Source: Muriiphilus sp048268845
GTDB lineage: Bacteria; Pseudomonadota; Alphaproteobacteria; Rhodobacterales; Rhodobacteraceae
NCBI GenBank assembly: GCA_048268845.1
Contig: JBLWUQ010000001.1
Span: 383,784 to 447,783 of the forward strand
DNA length: 64,000 nt
Reading direction: 5' to 3'
The notes beneath the pieces were generated by a model that was not told where the DNA came from, searched no databases, and worked only from the letters and a program-made list of their open reading frames with translations. Within the stretch, counting starts at the first letter, position 1. The number at the start of each line of letters is the position of its first letter. Shown piece by piece: positions 44,403-52,163 of the stretch. The position numbers and the translations under genes are program-made.

Positions 44403-45496
44403 TTTACCGCGAAGCCGGCGATTTCAAGACGTCCTACCGCAAGGACAGCCAGACCTTTCCGCTCAAGTTCGACCGGGTCGGTTATTACGTCCTGATCGCG
44501 GTGGCGTTTCTGGTGATCCCGTTCATCATCAACGACTACTGGGCCAACGCGGTGCTGGTGCCGTTCCTGATCTATGCGATTGCGGCGCTCGGGCTGAACA
44601 TCCTGACGGGCTATGCCGGGCAGGTCAGCCTTGGCACCGGCGGGTTCATGGCGGTGGGAGCCTATTCCTGCTACAAGCTGATGACCGGGATCGACATTTT
44701 CGGGGTCAATTTCCCGCCGCTCAACATCTTCCTGGCCGTCATCCTGTCCGGCGGCATCACGGCTGTCGTCGGCGTGCTGTTCGGCCTGCCCAGCCTGAGG
44801 ATCAAGGGCTTCTACCTTGCCATGGCGACACTGGCGGCGCAGTTCTTTCTGGTCTGGCTGTTCAACAAGTGGGGCTGGGCCTACAACCACTCGGCCTCCG
44901 GCCAGATCACCGCGCCCGAGCGCAGCGTGCTGGGCATCGTCGTGACCGGTGCGAGCACCGCGGCATGGGCGCAATACCTGTTCTGCCTGATCTTCCTGTT
45001 CTTCACCGCCTGGATCGCGCGCAACCTGACGCGGGGTGCGTCGGGCCGCAGGTGGATGGCGATCCGCGACATGGACATCGCCGCCGAGATCATCGGGGTG
45101 AACCCGATGATGGCCAAGATGTCGGCCTTCGCGGTGTCGTCGTTCTTTGTCGGCATCGCGGGCGCGCTGTTCTTCTCGGTCTATCTCGGCGCGGTCGAGG
45201 TCGGCGAGGCGTTCGGCATCGATAAGTCGTTCCTGGTGCTGTTCATGGTCATCATCGGCGGGCTTGGCTCGATCTTCGGAAGCTTCGCGGGGGCCGCCTT
45301 CATGGTGCTGTTGCCGGTGCTGTTGAAGAACGTGCTGGTCGGCGCGATGGGCTGGCCGACGGACCTCGCGGCGCATTTCCAGCTCGTCATCGTCGGCGCG
45401 CTGATCATCGCGTTCCTCGTGGTCGAACCGCACGGGATCGCGCAGCTTTGGCGGCTTGCCAAGGAAAAACTGAGGCTATGGCCCTTCCCGCACTAG
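44399..45496 (+). CDS. branched-chain-type ABC permease (LivM-like)
   Basis: 365 residues, hydrophobic, with LivM motifs ALGLNILTGYAGQVSLGTGG, the loop RRWMAIRDMDIAAEIIGVNP, and GGLGSIFGSFAGAAFM. ATG 44399 follows AGGGGGA. It is separated from the binding-protein gene by 68 bp with a strong ribosome-binding site for the latter. Confidence 0.92.
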   Translation: MIYREAGDFKTSYRKDSQTFPLKFDRVGYYVLIAVAFLVIPFIINDYWANAVLVPFLIYAIAALGLNILTGYAGQVSLGTGGFMAVGAYSCYKLMTGIDIFGVNFPPLNIFLAVILSGGITAVVGVLFGLPSLRIKGFYLAMATLAAQFFLVWLFNKWGWAYNHSASGQITAPERSVLGIVVTGASTAAWAQYLFCLIFLFFTAWIARNLTRGASGRRWMAIRDMDIAAEIIGVNPMMAKMSAFAVSSFFVGIAGALFFSVYLGAVEVGEAFGIDKSFLVLFMVIIGGLGSIFGSFAGAAFMVLLPVLLKNVLVGAMGWPTDLAAHFQLVIVGALIIAFLVVEPHGIAQLWRLAKEKLRLWPFPH

Positions 45497-45564
45497 GGGC
45501 GGACCAGGACAACCCGCGCCCCATGTCGGGACGCACAGAATTTGCAATCTAGGGAGGAAAGCAA

Positions 45565-46851
45565 ATGAGACTGAAGAAACTCGCAGCGGTCACGGCCGCG
45601 GCCATCACGATGGCAAGCCCGGTTCTTGCGGAACTGGTGTTTCCGTCGCTGAGCTATCGCACCGGGCCTTTCGCCGCTGGCGGCGTGCCCTTCGCGGACG
45701 GCTATGCCGACTATTTCACGCTGCTCAACGAGCGTGACGGCGGCATCGGCGGCGAAATGACCCGCGTGCCGGAATGTGAAACCGCCTACAACACCGAGAA
45801 GGGTGTGGAATGCTACGAGGCGACCAAGGGCGACGGCGCGCTGATCTATCAGCCGCTCTCGACCGGCATCACCTACCAGCTGATCCCGAAAGTCACCGCC
45901 GACGGCATCCCGATGCATACGATGGGCTATGGCCGCACCTCGGCGGCGAACGGCAAGGTGTTCGAGTGGGTCTTCAACTATCCCGGCAACTACTGGGATG
46001 CGGCCTCGATCATGATCAAGCACGCGCTCGACATGGAAGGCGGCAGCCTCGAGGGCAAGTCGATCACGCTGCTCTATCACAACTCGGCCTATGGCAAGGA
46101 GCCGATCCGCACGCTTGAGGTTCTGGCCGAAAAGCACGGCTACAACCTGACGCTGATCCCGGTCGACAGCCCCGGTCAGGAGCAGAAGTCGCAGTGGTTG
46201 CAGATCCGCCGTGAAAACCCCGACTACGTGTTCTTCTGGGGTTGGGGCGTGATGAACCAGGTCGCGATCCAGGAGGCCGCCAACATCCGCTTCCCGATGG
46301 ATCACTTCATCGGCGTGTGGTGGTCGGGTGCGGAACCTGACGTGCTGCCGGCGGGCGACGGGGCCAATGGCTACAAGTCGGCCAACTTCACCGGCACCGG
46401 CACCGATTATCCGATCTTCGAGGATCTTCAGAAGTATGTCGTCGATGCCGGCAAGGCGGCGGGCGATGGCAAGTCGCTGGGGCAGGTCCAGTATAACCGC
46501 GGTCTCTATGCCGCGATGCTGGCGGCCGAAGCGGCGCTGAAGGCGCAGGAAATCCACGGCGTCACCGCGATCAACGCGGCCCAGATGCGCGACGGGATGG
46601 AGGCGCTTGTCGTGACCAACGAGCGGATGGCCGAGATCGGGATGCCCGGCTTTGGCCCGGAAGTGAACGTGACCTGCGAAAACCACGGCGGGCCGGGCAT
46701 GGGCCTGATCCAGCAGTGGGACGCGAGCGCCAAGAAATGGATCGCGATCACGGATTACATCCAGTCCGACCGCGAGGTGATCAACGAGCTGATCCTCGAG
46801 GACAGTGCCGCCTATGCCGCCGAAAGCGGCATCCAGGAACGCTGCAACTGA
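45565..46851 (+). CDS. periplasmic substrate-binding protein of the importer
   Basis: 428 residues. Sec signal MRLKKLAAVTAAAITMASPV, cut near VLA. The mature part is a Peripla_BP_6-type two-lobe protein (YRTGPFAAGGVPFADGYADY, NERDGGIGGEMTRV, LLYHNSAYGKEPIRTLEVLA, WWSGAEPDVLPAGDGANGYK). The CETAYNTEKGVECYEA Cys pair and the length beyond leucine-binding proteins fit the subgroup linked with aromatic or fatty acids more than LivJ proper (inference). AGGGAGG precedes the ATG, and a hairpin follows the gene, both pointing to higher expression than its neighbours. Confidence 0.88.
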   Translation: MRLKKLAAVTAAAITMASPVLAELVFPSLSYRTGPFAAGGVPFADGYADYFTLLNERDGGIGGEMTRVPECETAYNTEKGVECYEATKGDGALIYQPLSTGITYQLIPKVTADGIPMHTMGYGRTSAANGKVFEWVFNYPGNYWDAASIMIKHALDMEGGSLEGKSITLLYHNSAYGKEPIRTLEVLAEKHGYNLTLIPVDSPGQEQKSQWLQIRRENPDYVFFWGWGVMNQVAIQEAANIRFPMDHFIGVWWSGAEPDVLPAGDGANGYKSANFTGTGTDYPIFEDLQKYVVDAGKAAGDGKSLGQVQYNRGLYAAMLAAEAALKAQEIHGVTAINAAQMRDGMEALVVTNERMAEIGMPGFGPEVNVTCENHGGPGMGLIQQWDASAKKWIAITDYIQSDREVINELILEDSAAYAAESGIQERCN

Positions 46852-46894
46852 TGCCAACCCGCGCTCCGGGGCTGACCTCGGGGCGCTGAACACC

Positions 46895-46921
46895 GGGCGC
46901 GGCGGCAGGTTCGCCGCGCCC
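46895..46921 (+). other. stable intercistronic hairpin after the binding-protein gene
   Basis: GGGCGCGGCG (46895-46904) pairs without mismatch with CGCCGCGCCC (46912-46921), loop GCAGGTT, no U tract after it. Hairpins of this kind protect the upstream mRNA in importer operons where the binding protein is needed in excess. Confidence 0.55.
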
Positions 46922-46973
46922 AAAGCCAGACGATCCCGGATCGGGTCCGGGACAGGGTAAGGACAAGACGCCG

Positions 46974-47801
46974 ATGCTGGACGCCGCAGACATGCAAAAA
47001 GAGGCCTTGCTCGAGGTCAACAACATCGAAGTGATCTACAACCATGTGATCCTCGTGTTGAAGGGCGTCAGCCTGAACGTCCCCAAGGGCGGCATCACCG
47101 CGCTTCTGGGCGGCAACGGCGCGGGCAAGACCACGACACTCAAGGCGATCTCGAACCTGCTGCATTCCGAACGCGGCGAGGTGACAAAGGGTTCGATCCA
47201 CTATCGCGGCGAGAAGGTGCAGGATCTTTCCCCCTCCGACCTGGTGCGCAAGGGTGTCATTCAGGTGATGGAAGGCCGTCATTGCTTTGAGCACCTGACG
47301 GTCGAGGACAACCTTCTGACCGGCGCCTATACGCGGCGCGCCAGCCGGGGCGAGATCGACGCCGACCTGAACAAGGTCTACGAATATTTTCCGCGTCTCA
47401 AGGATCGCCGCAAGAGCCAGGCGGGCTATACCTCGGGCGGCGAACAGCAGATGGTCGCGATCGGCCGCGCCCTGATGAGCAAGCCCGAGACGATCCTGCT
47501 GGACGAGCCGTCGATGGGTCTGGCGCCGCAGCTTGTGGAACAGATCTTCGAGATCGTGAAATCCCTGAACGAGACCGAGGGATACACGTTCCTCTTGGCC
47601 GAACAGAACACCAACGTGGCGCTGCGCTTCGCGCACTACGGCTATATCCTCGAAAGCGGGCGCGTCGTGATGGACGGCCCGGCGGCGGACCTGCGGGAAA
47701 ACCCGGACGTCAAGGAATTCTACCTCGGCATGTCCGAGGAAGGCCGCAAGAGCTTTCGCGACGTGCGCAGCTATCGCCGCCGGAAACGCTGGCTGGCGTG
47801 A
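46974..47801 (+). CDS. branched-chain-type ABC transporter ATPase (LivF-like)
   Basis: 275 residues. Walker A GGNGAGKTTTLKAISN near 45, signature TSGGEQQMVAIGRALM near 155, Walker B TILLDEPSMGLAP. Second ATPase subunit. A C-terminal extension of about 20 residues (GRKSFRDVRSYRRRKRWLA) is basic. It lies 122 bp after the binding-protein gene, the gap holding the stable hairpin. Confidence 0.92.
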   Translation: MLDAADMQKEALLEVNNIEVIYNHVILVLKGVSLNVPKGGITALLGGNGAGKTTTLKAISNLLHSERGEVTKGSIHYRGEKVQDLSPSDLVRKGVIQVMEGRHCFEHLTVEDNLLTGAYTRRASRGEIDADLNKVYEYFPRLKDRRKSQAGYTSGGEQQMVAIGRALMSKPETILLDEPSMGLAPQLVEQIFEIVKSLNETEGYTFLLAEQNTNVALRFAHYGYILESGRVVMDGPAADLRENPDVKEFYLGMSEEGRKSFRDVRSYRRRKRWLA

Positions 47802-47891
47802 TGCCTCGCCTCTACCAGCCAGCCACGGCAGGCCCGTGCCGGGATGCAGGAACAACGCCGGGGGCGATCATCCGTCGCAACGGGACAGTCA

Positions 47892-49127
47892 ATGAAAGCC
47901 ATTCCCATGTCTGATTATTACGATGCCCTCGAGACCCGCTCGGCCGACGAACGCGCCGCCGCCTTTGCCGGGGCCCTGCCGCGTCAGGTGGCGCTGGCCC
48001 GGACGCTGCCGGGCTATGCAAGTGCGCTGAGGGACGTGGACCCCGCCGCCATCACCGGGGCCGAGGCGCTGGCGGCGCTGCCGGTGCTGCGCAAGTCGGA
48101 CCTCGTTCGCGCGCAGGCCGCGAACCCGCCGCTTGGCGGCTACGGCGCGCTGGCGGTGCGGGATTTTGCCCATATCTTCCAGTCGCCCGGTCCGATCTAC
48201 GAGCCCGGCGGCGTCGGCCATGACTGGTGGCGGATCGGGCGGTTTCTGCATGCCGCGGGCGTCGGCAAGGGCGACATCGTGCAGAACTGTTTCGGCTATC
48301 ACCTGACCCCGGCGGGCATGATCTTCGAGAACGGCGCGCGGGCGGTCGGGGCGACGGTGCTGCCGGCGGGAACCGGCCAGACCGAATTCCAGGTGCGCGC
48401 CGCCGCCGATATCGGCACCACCGCCTATGCCGGCACGCCGGATTTCCTCAAGGTCATCCTCGACCGGGCCGATGCGGATGGCGTCAAGCTCAAGCTCAGC
48501 AAGGCGACGGTCGGGGGCGGCGCGCTGTTTCCGTCGCTGCGGCAGGAATACGCGGACCGGGGCATCGCCTGCTATCAGAACTACGCCACCGCCGATCTGG
48601 GCAACATCGCCTACGAGACCCCGGCGCTGGAAGGGATGATCGTCGACGAGGGCGTGATCGTCGAGATCGTGCGCCCCGGCACCGGCGATCCGGTCGCGCC
48701 GGGCGAGGTCGGCGAGATCGTCGTCACCACGCTCAACCCCGATTATCCGCTGATCCGCTTTGCCACCGGCGACATGTCGGCGGTGATGGAGGGGCTCAGC
48801 CCCTGCGGGCGCACCAACATGCGCATCAAGGGCTGGATGGGTCGGGCCGACCAGACCACCAAGATCAAGGGCATGTTCGTGCGGCCAGAACAGGTGGCCG
48901 ATTTCGTCGCCAAACACGCCGAGATCCTGCGCGCGCGGGTGATCGCCAGCCGCGAGGGCGAGGGCGACATCATGACGGTTCAGGTCGAGGCGGTGGGTGG
49001 CGATGCCGAGGCCTATGGGCGGAGTGCCGCCGAAAGCCTCAAATTGAAGGGTCGTATCGAGATCGTGTCTCCCGGTAGCCTGCCGAATGACGGTAAGGTG
49101 ATAGACGACACAAGAAGCTACGATTGA
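47892..49127 (+). CDS. phenylacetate-CoA ligase-family protein with an altered phosphate loop
   Basis: 411 residues of the PaaK-like adenylate-forming group: LPVLRKSDLVRAQ near 65, CFGYHLTPAGMIFENGARAV, VGGGALFPSLRQEYADRGI, and the C-terminal RFATGDMSA and GRADQTTKIKGMFVRPEQV. Where PaaK enzymes have the SSGTTG phosphate loop, this one reads FQSPGPIYEPGG, so classical ATP binding is doubtful. ATG 47892 or 47907 is the start. It follows LivF by 90 bp and closes the importer operon; the substrate is probably the imported acid. Confidence 0.78.
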   Translation: MKAIPMSDYYDALETRSADERAAAFAGALPRQVALARTLPGYASALRDVDPAAITGAEALAALPVLRKSDLVRAQAANPPLGGYGALAVRDFAHIFQSPGPIYEPGGVGHDWWRIGRFLHAAGVGKGDIVQNCFGYHLTPAGMIFENGARAVGATVLPAGTGQTEFQVRAAADIGTTAYAGTPDFLKVILDRADADGVKLKLSKATVGGGALFPSLRQEYADRGIACYQNYATADLGNIAYETPALEGMIVDEGVIVEIVRPGTGDPVAPGEVGEIVVTTLNPDYPLIRFATGDMSAVMEGLSPCGRTNMRIKGWMGRADQTTKIKGMFVRPEQVADFVAKHAEILRARVIASREGEGDIMTVQVEAVGGDAEAYGRSAAESLKLKGRIEIVSPGSLPNDGKVIDDTRSYD

Positions 49128-49149
49128 CGAACCGCCAGGAGGGATACCC

Positions 49150-50805
49150 ATGCGCGACGTTCTGAAAAGCGTGGCGCTGGGGATGATCCTCCTCGCGCCG
49201 CAGATCGCCACCGCCGAGGATGCGGCGCTGATCATCGTCGAAAGCGACTACCGGCGCCTGCCCGACGTGCCGGGCGCTGCCCAGGCCGCGACGCTGGCGC
49301 AGGCGCTGGAAAACGCGGGGTTCCGGGTGACCTCGTCACTGGATCAGGCCGCCGAGGATGTCTGGGCGGCGGTCGAAGCCTTCCGCGCCGATGCCAGCCG
49401 GGCCGACCGGGTGTTCGTGCTGCTGTCGGGCCACATGGTCTCGACCACGCGCGAGGCATTCCTCCTGACCCGCCACGCGACGCGGCCGAGCGACGTGTCG
49501 ATCGGCGCGGTTTCGGTGCCGCTGGGGCCGATCCTCGACCTGCTGGGCAACCATCCGGGGCAGGCGGTGCTGATGCTGGCGCCGTCCGGCGACGAGATCG
49601 CGGGCGACGGGCTGACGCCGGGGGCGAGGCCAGAGGCGCCGCAGGGTGTGACGCTGGTCTCCGGCCCGCTCGACGGATTGGTGCGGGTGGCCGGCGACGT
49701 GTTGCTGGTGCCGGGTGCCGCGCCTGCCTCCGGGCTGCGCCGGCTGCCGCGCGGTGTCACCGTGTCGGGCTTTGTCTCGGACGCGCTGCCCTTCCTGCCT
49801 GCGGCAGGTGTCGGCCCGGTCGTGGTCCAGCCGCCCGCCCCGCCGCCGCCAGCGCCGGACGCCGAGGCGGCGTTCTGGGATGTGGTCAAGGGCATGAACA
49901 CCGTCGCCGCCTATGAGAGCTATCTCGACCGTTACCCGCGCGGGCGTTTCGCCGATCTGGCCGAGGACCGGATCGCCGGCATCGAGGGCAGCGTGGTCTC
50001 CGGGGCGCAGGCGGCGGAGGATGCGCTGGGGCTGGGGCGTGACGGACGCCGGCAGGTGCAGCGCAACCTGTCGCTGCTGGGCTATGACCCGCGCGGCATC
50101 GACGGCATCTTCGGCCCCGGCTCGCGCGCCGCGATCACCGCCTGGCAGCGCGCCAAGGGCTATCCGGCGACCGGCTATCTCACCCGCGAGCAGTTTCTGG
50201 CGCTCAAGACCGCCGCCGATGCCCGTGCCGCCCAGCTCGAGGCCGAGGCCGAAGCGCGCCGCGCCGAGCAGGCGCAGCTTGACCGGGCCTATTGGCGCGA
50301 CACCGGGCGCGGCGGCACCGAGGCGGGGCTGCGCGCCTATCTCAAACGCTATCCCGACGGGCAGTTCGCGGACGTGGCCCGCGCCCAGCTTGCCGCCATC
50401 GAGGAGGCCGCGCGCGCCGACAGCGCCGCCGAGGAAGGCGCGTTCTGGGATCAGGTCCGCGCCGAGGACAGCGCCGCCGCCTATCGCCGCTACCTCGACC
50501 GCTACCCGAACGGCGCCTTCGCCGAAGCCGCCCGCGCGGCGCTGGCCGCCAAGCTGGACGAAGCCGCCCGCGCCGACGAGATCGCCGCCGCACGCGAGGA
50601 GGAGCGCGGCGTTGCCGGCAACCCGGTGACGGCGCTTCTGGTCGAAACCCGGCTGGCGACGCTGGGCTTTGACGTCGGCCGAGTCGACGGCAGCTTTGAC
50701 GAACAGGCACGCCGCGCGATCCGGCAATACCAGCGTTCGCGCGACCTGCCGGTGACGGGCTATGTCACCCGCGACACGATGGTGCGGATACTGGCGGGGA
50801 ACTGA
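49150..50805 (+). CDS. degenerate caspase-like protein with two peptidoglycan-binding domains
   Basis: 551 residues. Signal peptide (about 1-22, cut after ATA). A caspase-like domain (25-190, AALIIVESDYRRLPDVPGAA, VFVLLSGHMVSTT) keeps the His-bearing SGH but has AVLMLAPSGDE where the DACR Cys should be, so proteolysis is unlikely. A Pro-rich linker follows. Then come three YLxRYPxGxFA helical repeats (AAYESYLDRYPRGRF; LRAYLKRYPDGQF; YRRYLDRYPNGAF) interleaved with two PG_binding_1 domains (near 295-350 and 490-550). It is probably a periplasmic wall-binding protein. ATG 49150 follows AGGAGGG. Confidence 0.78.
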   Translation: MRDVLKSVALGMILLAPQIATAEDAALIIVESDYRRLPDVPGAAQAATLAQALENAGFRVTSSLDQAAEDVWAAVEAFRADASRADRVFVLLSGHMVSTTREAFLLTRHATRPSDVSIGAVSVPLGPILDLLGNHPGQAVLMLAPSGDEIAGDGLTPGARPEAPQGVTLVSGPLDGLVRVAGDVLLVPGAAPASGLRRLPRGVTVSGFVSDALPFLPAAGVGPVVVQPPAPPPPAPDAEAAFWDVVKGMNTVAAYESYLDRYPRGRFADLAEDRIAGIEGSVVSGAQAAEDALGLGRDGRRQVQRNLSLLGYDPRGIDGIFGPGSRAAITAWQRAKGYPATGYLTREQFLALKTAADARAAQLEAEAEARRAEQAQLDRAYWRDTGRGGTEAGLRAYLKRYPDGQFADVARAQLAAIEEAARADSAAEEGAFWDQVRAEDSAAAYRRYLDRYPNGAFAEAARAALAAKLDEAARADEIAAAREEERGVAGNPVTALLVETRLATLGFDVGRVDGSFDEQARRAIRQYQRSRDLPVTGYVTRDTMVRILAGN

Positions 50806-50818
50806 CGGCAGAAAAGCG

Positions 50819-50848
50819 AAAGGCCGCCGGGTTTCCCCGACGGCCTTT
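50819..50848. terminator. bidirectional terminator between the caspase-like gene and L36
   Basis: AAAGGCCG (50819-50826) pairs with CGGCCTTT (50841-50848), with CCGGG/CCCGA inside and a TTTC loop. The A and T tracts lie within the stem, so it can serve both converging genes. Confidence 0.75.
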
Positions 50849-50870
50849 CAAATCCGGCTCTGACCGAAGA

Positions 50871-50996
50871 TCAGCCCTGACGGGCCTTGAAGCGGCGTTG
50901 CGTCTTGTTGATCACGTAGACGCGGCCCTTGCGGCGCACGACGCGGCAATCGCGATGCCGGTTCTTCAGCGAGCGAAGCGAGTTGCGGACTTTCAT
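50871..50996 (-). CDS. ykgO: 50S ribosomal protein L36, type B (rpmJ family)
   Basis: 41 residues, MKVRNSLRSLKNRHRDCRVV onward, basic throughout. Of the four zinc ligands of ordinary L36 only one Cys (HRDC) remains, the zinc-free type B form. Start at 50996 behind AGGAGAAGG. It lies just downstream of tRNA-Val on the same strand. Confidence 0.92.
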   Translation of the reverse strand: MKVRNSLRSLKNRHRDCRVVRRKGRVYVINKTQRRFKARQG

Positions 50997-51064
50997 GGCC
51001 CTTCTCCTCTTGTCGCGGCGCCGCTGGCGCCTTGAATACCTTTTGCCCGTTTCGGGGCGGTGAA

Positions 51065-51139
51065 TGGTGGGCGATACTGGGATCGAACCAGTGACCCCTT
51101 CGATGTCAACGAAGTGCTCTACCGCTGAGCTAATCACCC
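51065..51139 (-). tRNA. tRNA-Val (anticodon GAC)
   Basis: On the minus strand, GGGTGAT pairs with ATCGCCC as acceptor stem. The D arm is GCTCAGCGGTAGAGC, the anticodon arm CTTCG-TTGACAT-CGAAG with anticodon GAC, the T arm CTGGTTCGATCCCAG, and CCA is encoded at the 3' end. Confidence 0.95.
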
Positions 51140-51204
51140 TTAGTCGCCTGCCCGGATCGGGATCCAAACAAACAGACGCGGGAAAGCCCGCGCCGGTTCG
51201 CAGG

Positions 51205-51233
51205 TCTATAGAAGGAGTCGCTGGGCCTTGCAA
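51205..51233 (-). promoter_or_regulatory. promoter of tRNA-Val
   Basis: Minus-strand TTGCAA (51228-51233) and TATAGA (51205-51210) are 17 bp apart, about 65 bp before the tRNA. Confidence 0.55.
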
Positions 51234-51240
51234 GGGGCTT

Positions 51241-51268
51241 TTGGCACGGGCCGAATCCGCTCTATACT
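51241..51268 (+). promoter_or_regulatory. promoter of the N-formylglutamate amidohydrolase gene
   Basis: TTGGCA (51241-51246) and TATACT (51263-51268) with 16 bp between, 27 bp before the ATG. It is back to back with the tRNA-Val promoter. Confidence 0.6.
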
Positions 51269-51295
51269 GAGAAACGGAAGTAATGAGGTCATGCA

Positions 51296-52159
51296 ATGGC
51301 GCACCCAGCTTACGAGGTTCAACAGCCGGCGGCACGGACGTCCAGCGCGATATTCGCGTCGCCACATTCGGGGCGCGACTATGGTGTGGCGTTCCGCCGC
51401 CGCTCGGTTCTGGACGCCAGCATGATCCGGTCGTCCGAGGATGCCTTCGTCGATCTGTTGTTCGCCGATGCGCCCGACCACGGCGCCCCCCTCATCACCG
51501 CGCGCGCGCCGCGTGCCTTCGTCGATCTGAACCGGGGCGCCGAAGAGCTTGACCCGGCCCTGATCCGCGGCTTGCCGCGCGGCACCCATAATCCGCGCGT
51601 GTCCTCGGGGCTGGGGGTGATCCCGCGCGTGGTGGCGGGGGGGCGCGAGATCTACACGGGCAAGATCAGCCACGCCGAGGCGCTGACGCGGCTCAACGAC
51701 CACTGGTTTCCCTATCACGCCAGGCTGCAAGCGCTGATCGACGAAAGCCACGCGCTGTTTGGCGAGGCGCTGTTGATCGACTGTCATTCGATGCCGCATG
51801 AAGCCATCGACAGCCTGTGCCGGGGCCAGCGCGAGAAGCCCGAGATCGTGCTGGGCGACCGTTTCGGCGCGGCGGCCGGCGGCGAGATCGTCGAGCGGAT
51901 CGAGGCGGCGTTTCGCGATGCGGGCTTCCGCGTGGCGCGCAACACGCCCTTCGCAGGGGCCTATACCGCGCAGCATTATGGCCGCCCGTCGCGCCGGCAA
52001 CATGCGGTCCAGGTCGAGATCGACCGGGCGCTCTACATGGACGAGGCCAATGTGCGCCCGAACCGGAATTTCGACGCGGTGCGGGCGCGGCTGTCCGGTG
52101 TCATCGCCGCGATTGCAGTAATCGGGCGGTCCGACGAACTGCCGCTGGCGGCAGAGTAG
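51296..52159 (+). CDS. N-formylglutamate amidohydrolase
   Basis: 287 residues of the HutG2/FGase family: ASPHSGRDYGVAF (metal-binding His), SSEDAFVDLLF, ARAPRAFVDLNRGAEELDP and LLIDCHSMPHEA. It removes formate from N-formylglutamate, the last step of one histidine-degradation route, or acts on related N-formyl amino acids. No other hut gene is nearby, so the pathway link is not shown here. ATG 51296 has no strong ribosome-binding site. Confidence 0.88.
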   Translation: MAHPAYEVQQPAARTSSAIFASPHSGRDYGVAFRRRSVLDASMIRSSEDAFVDLLFADAPDHGAPLITARAPRAFVDLNRGAEELDPALIRGLPRGTHNPRVSSGLGVIPRVVAGGREIYTGKISHAEALTRLNDHWFPYHARLQALIDESHALFGEALLIDCHSMPHEAIDSLCRGQREKPEIVLGDRFGAAAGGEIVERIEAAFRDAGFRVARNTPFAGAYTAQHYGRPSRRQHAVQVEIDRALYMDEANVRPNRNFDAVRARLSGVIAAIAVIGRSDELPLAAE

Positions 52160-52163
52160 CGCG

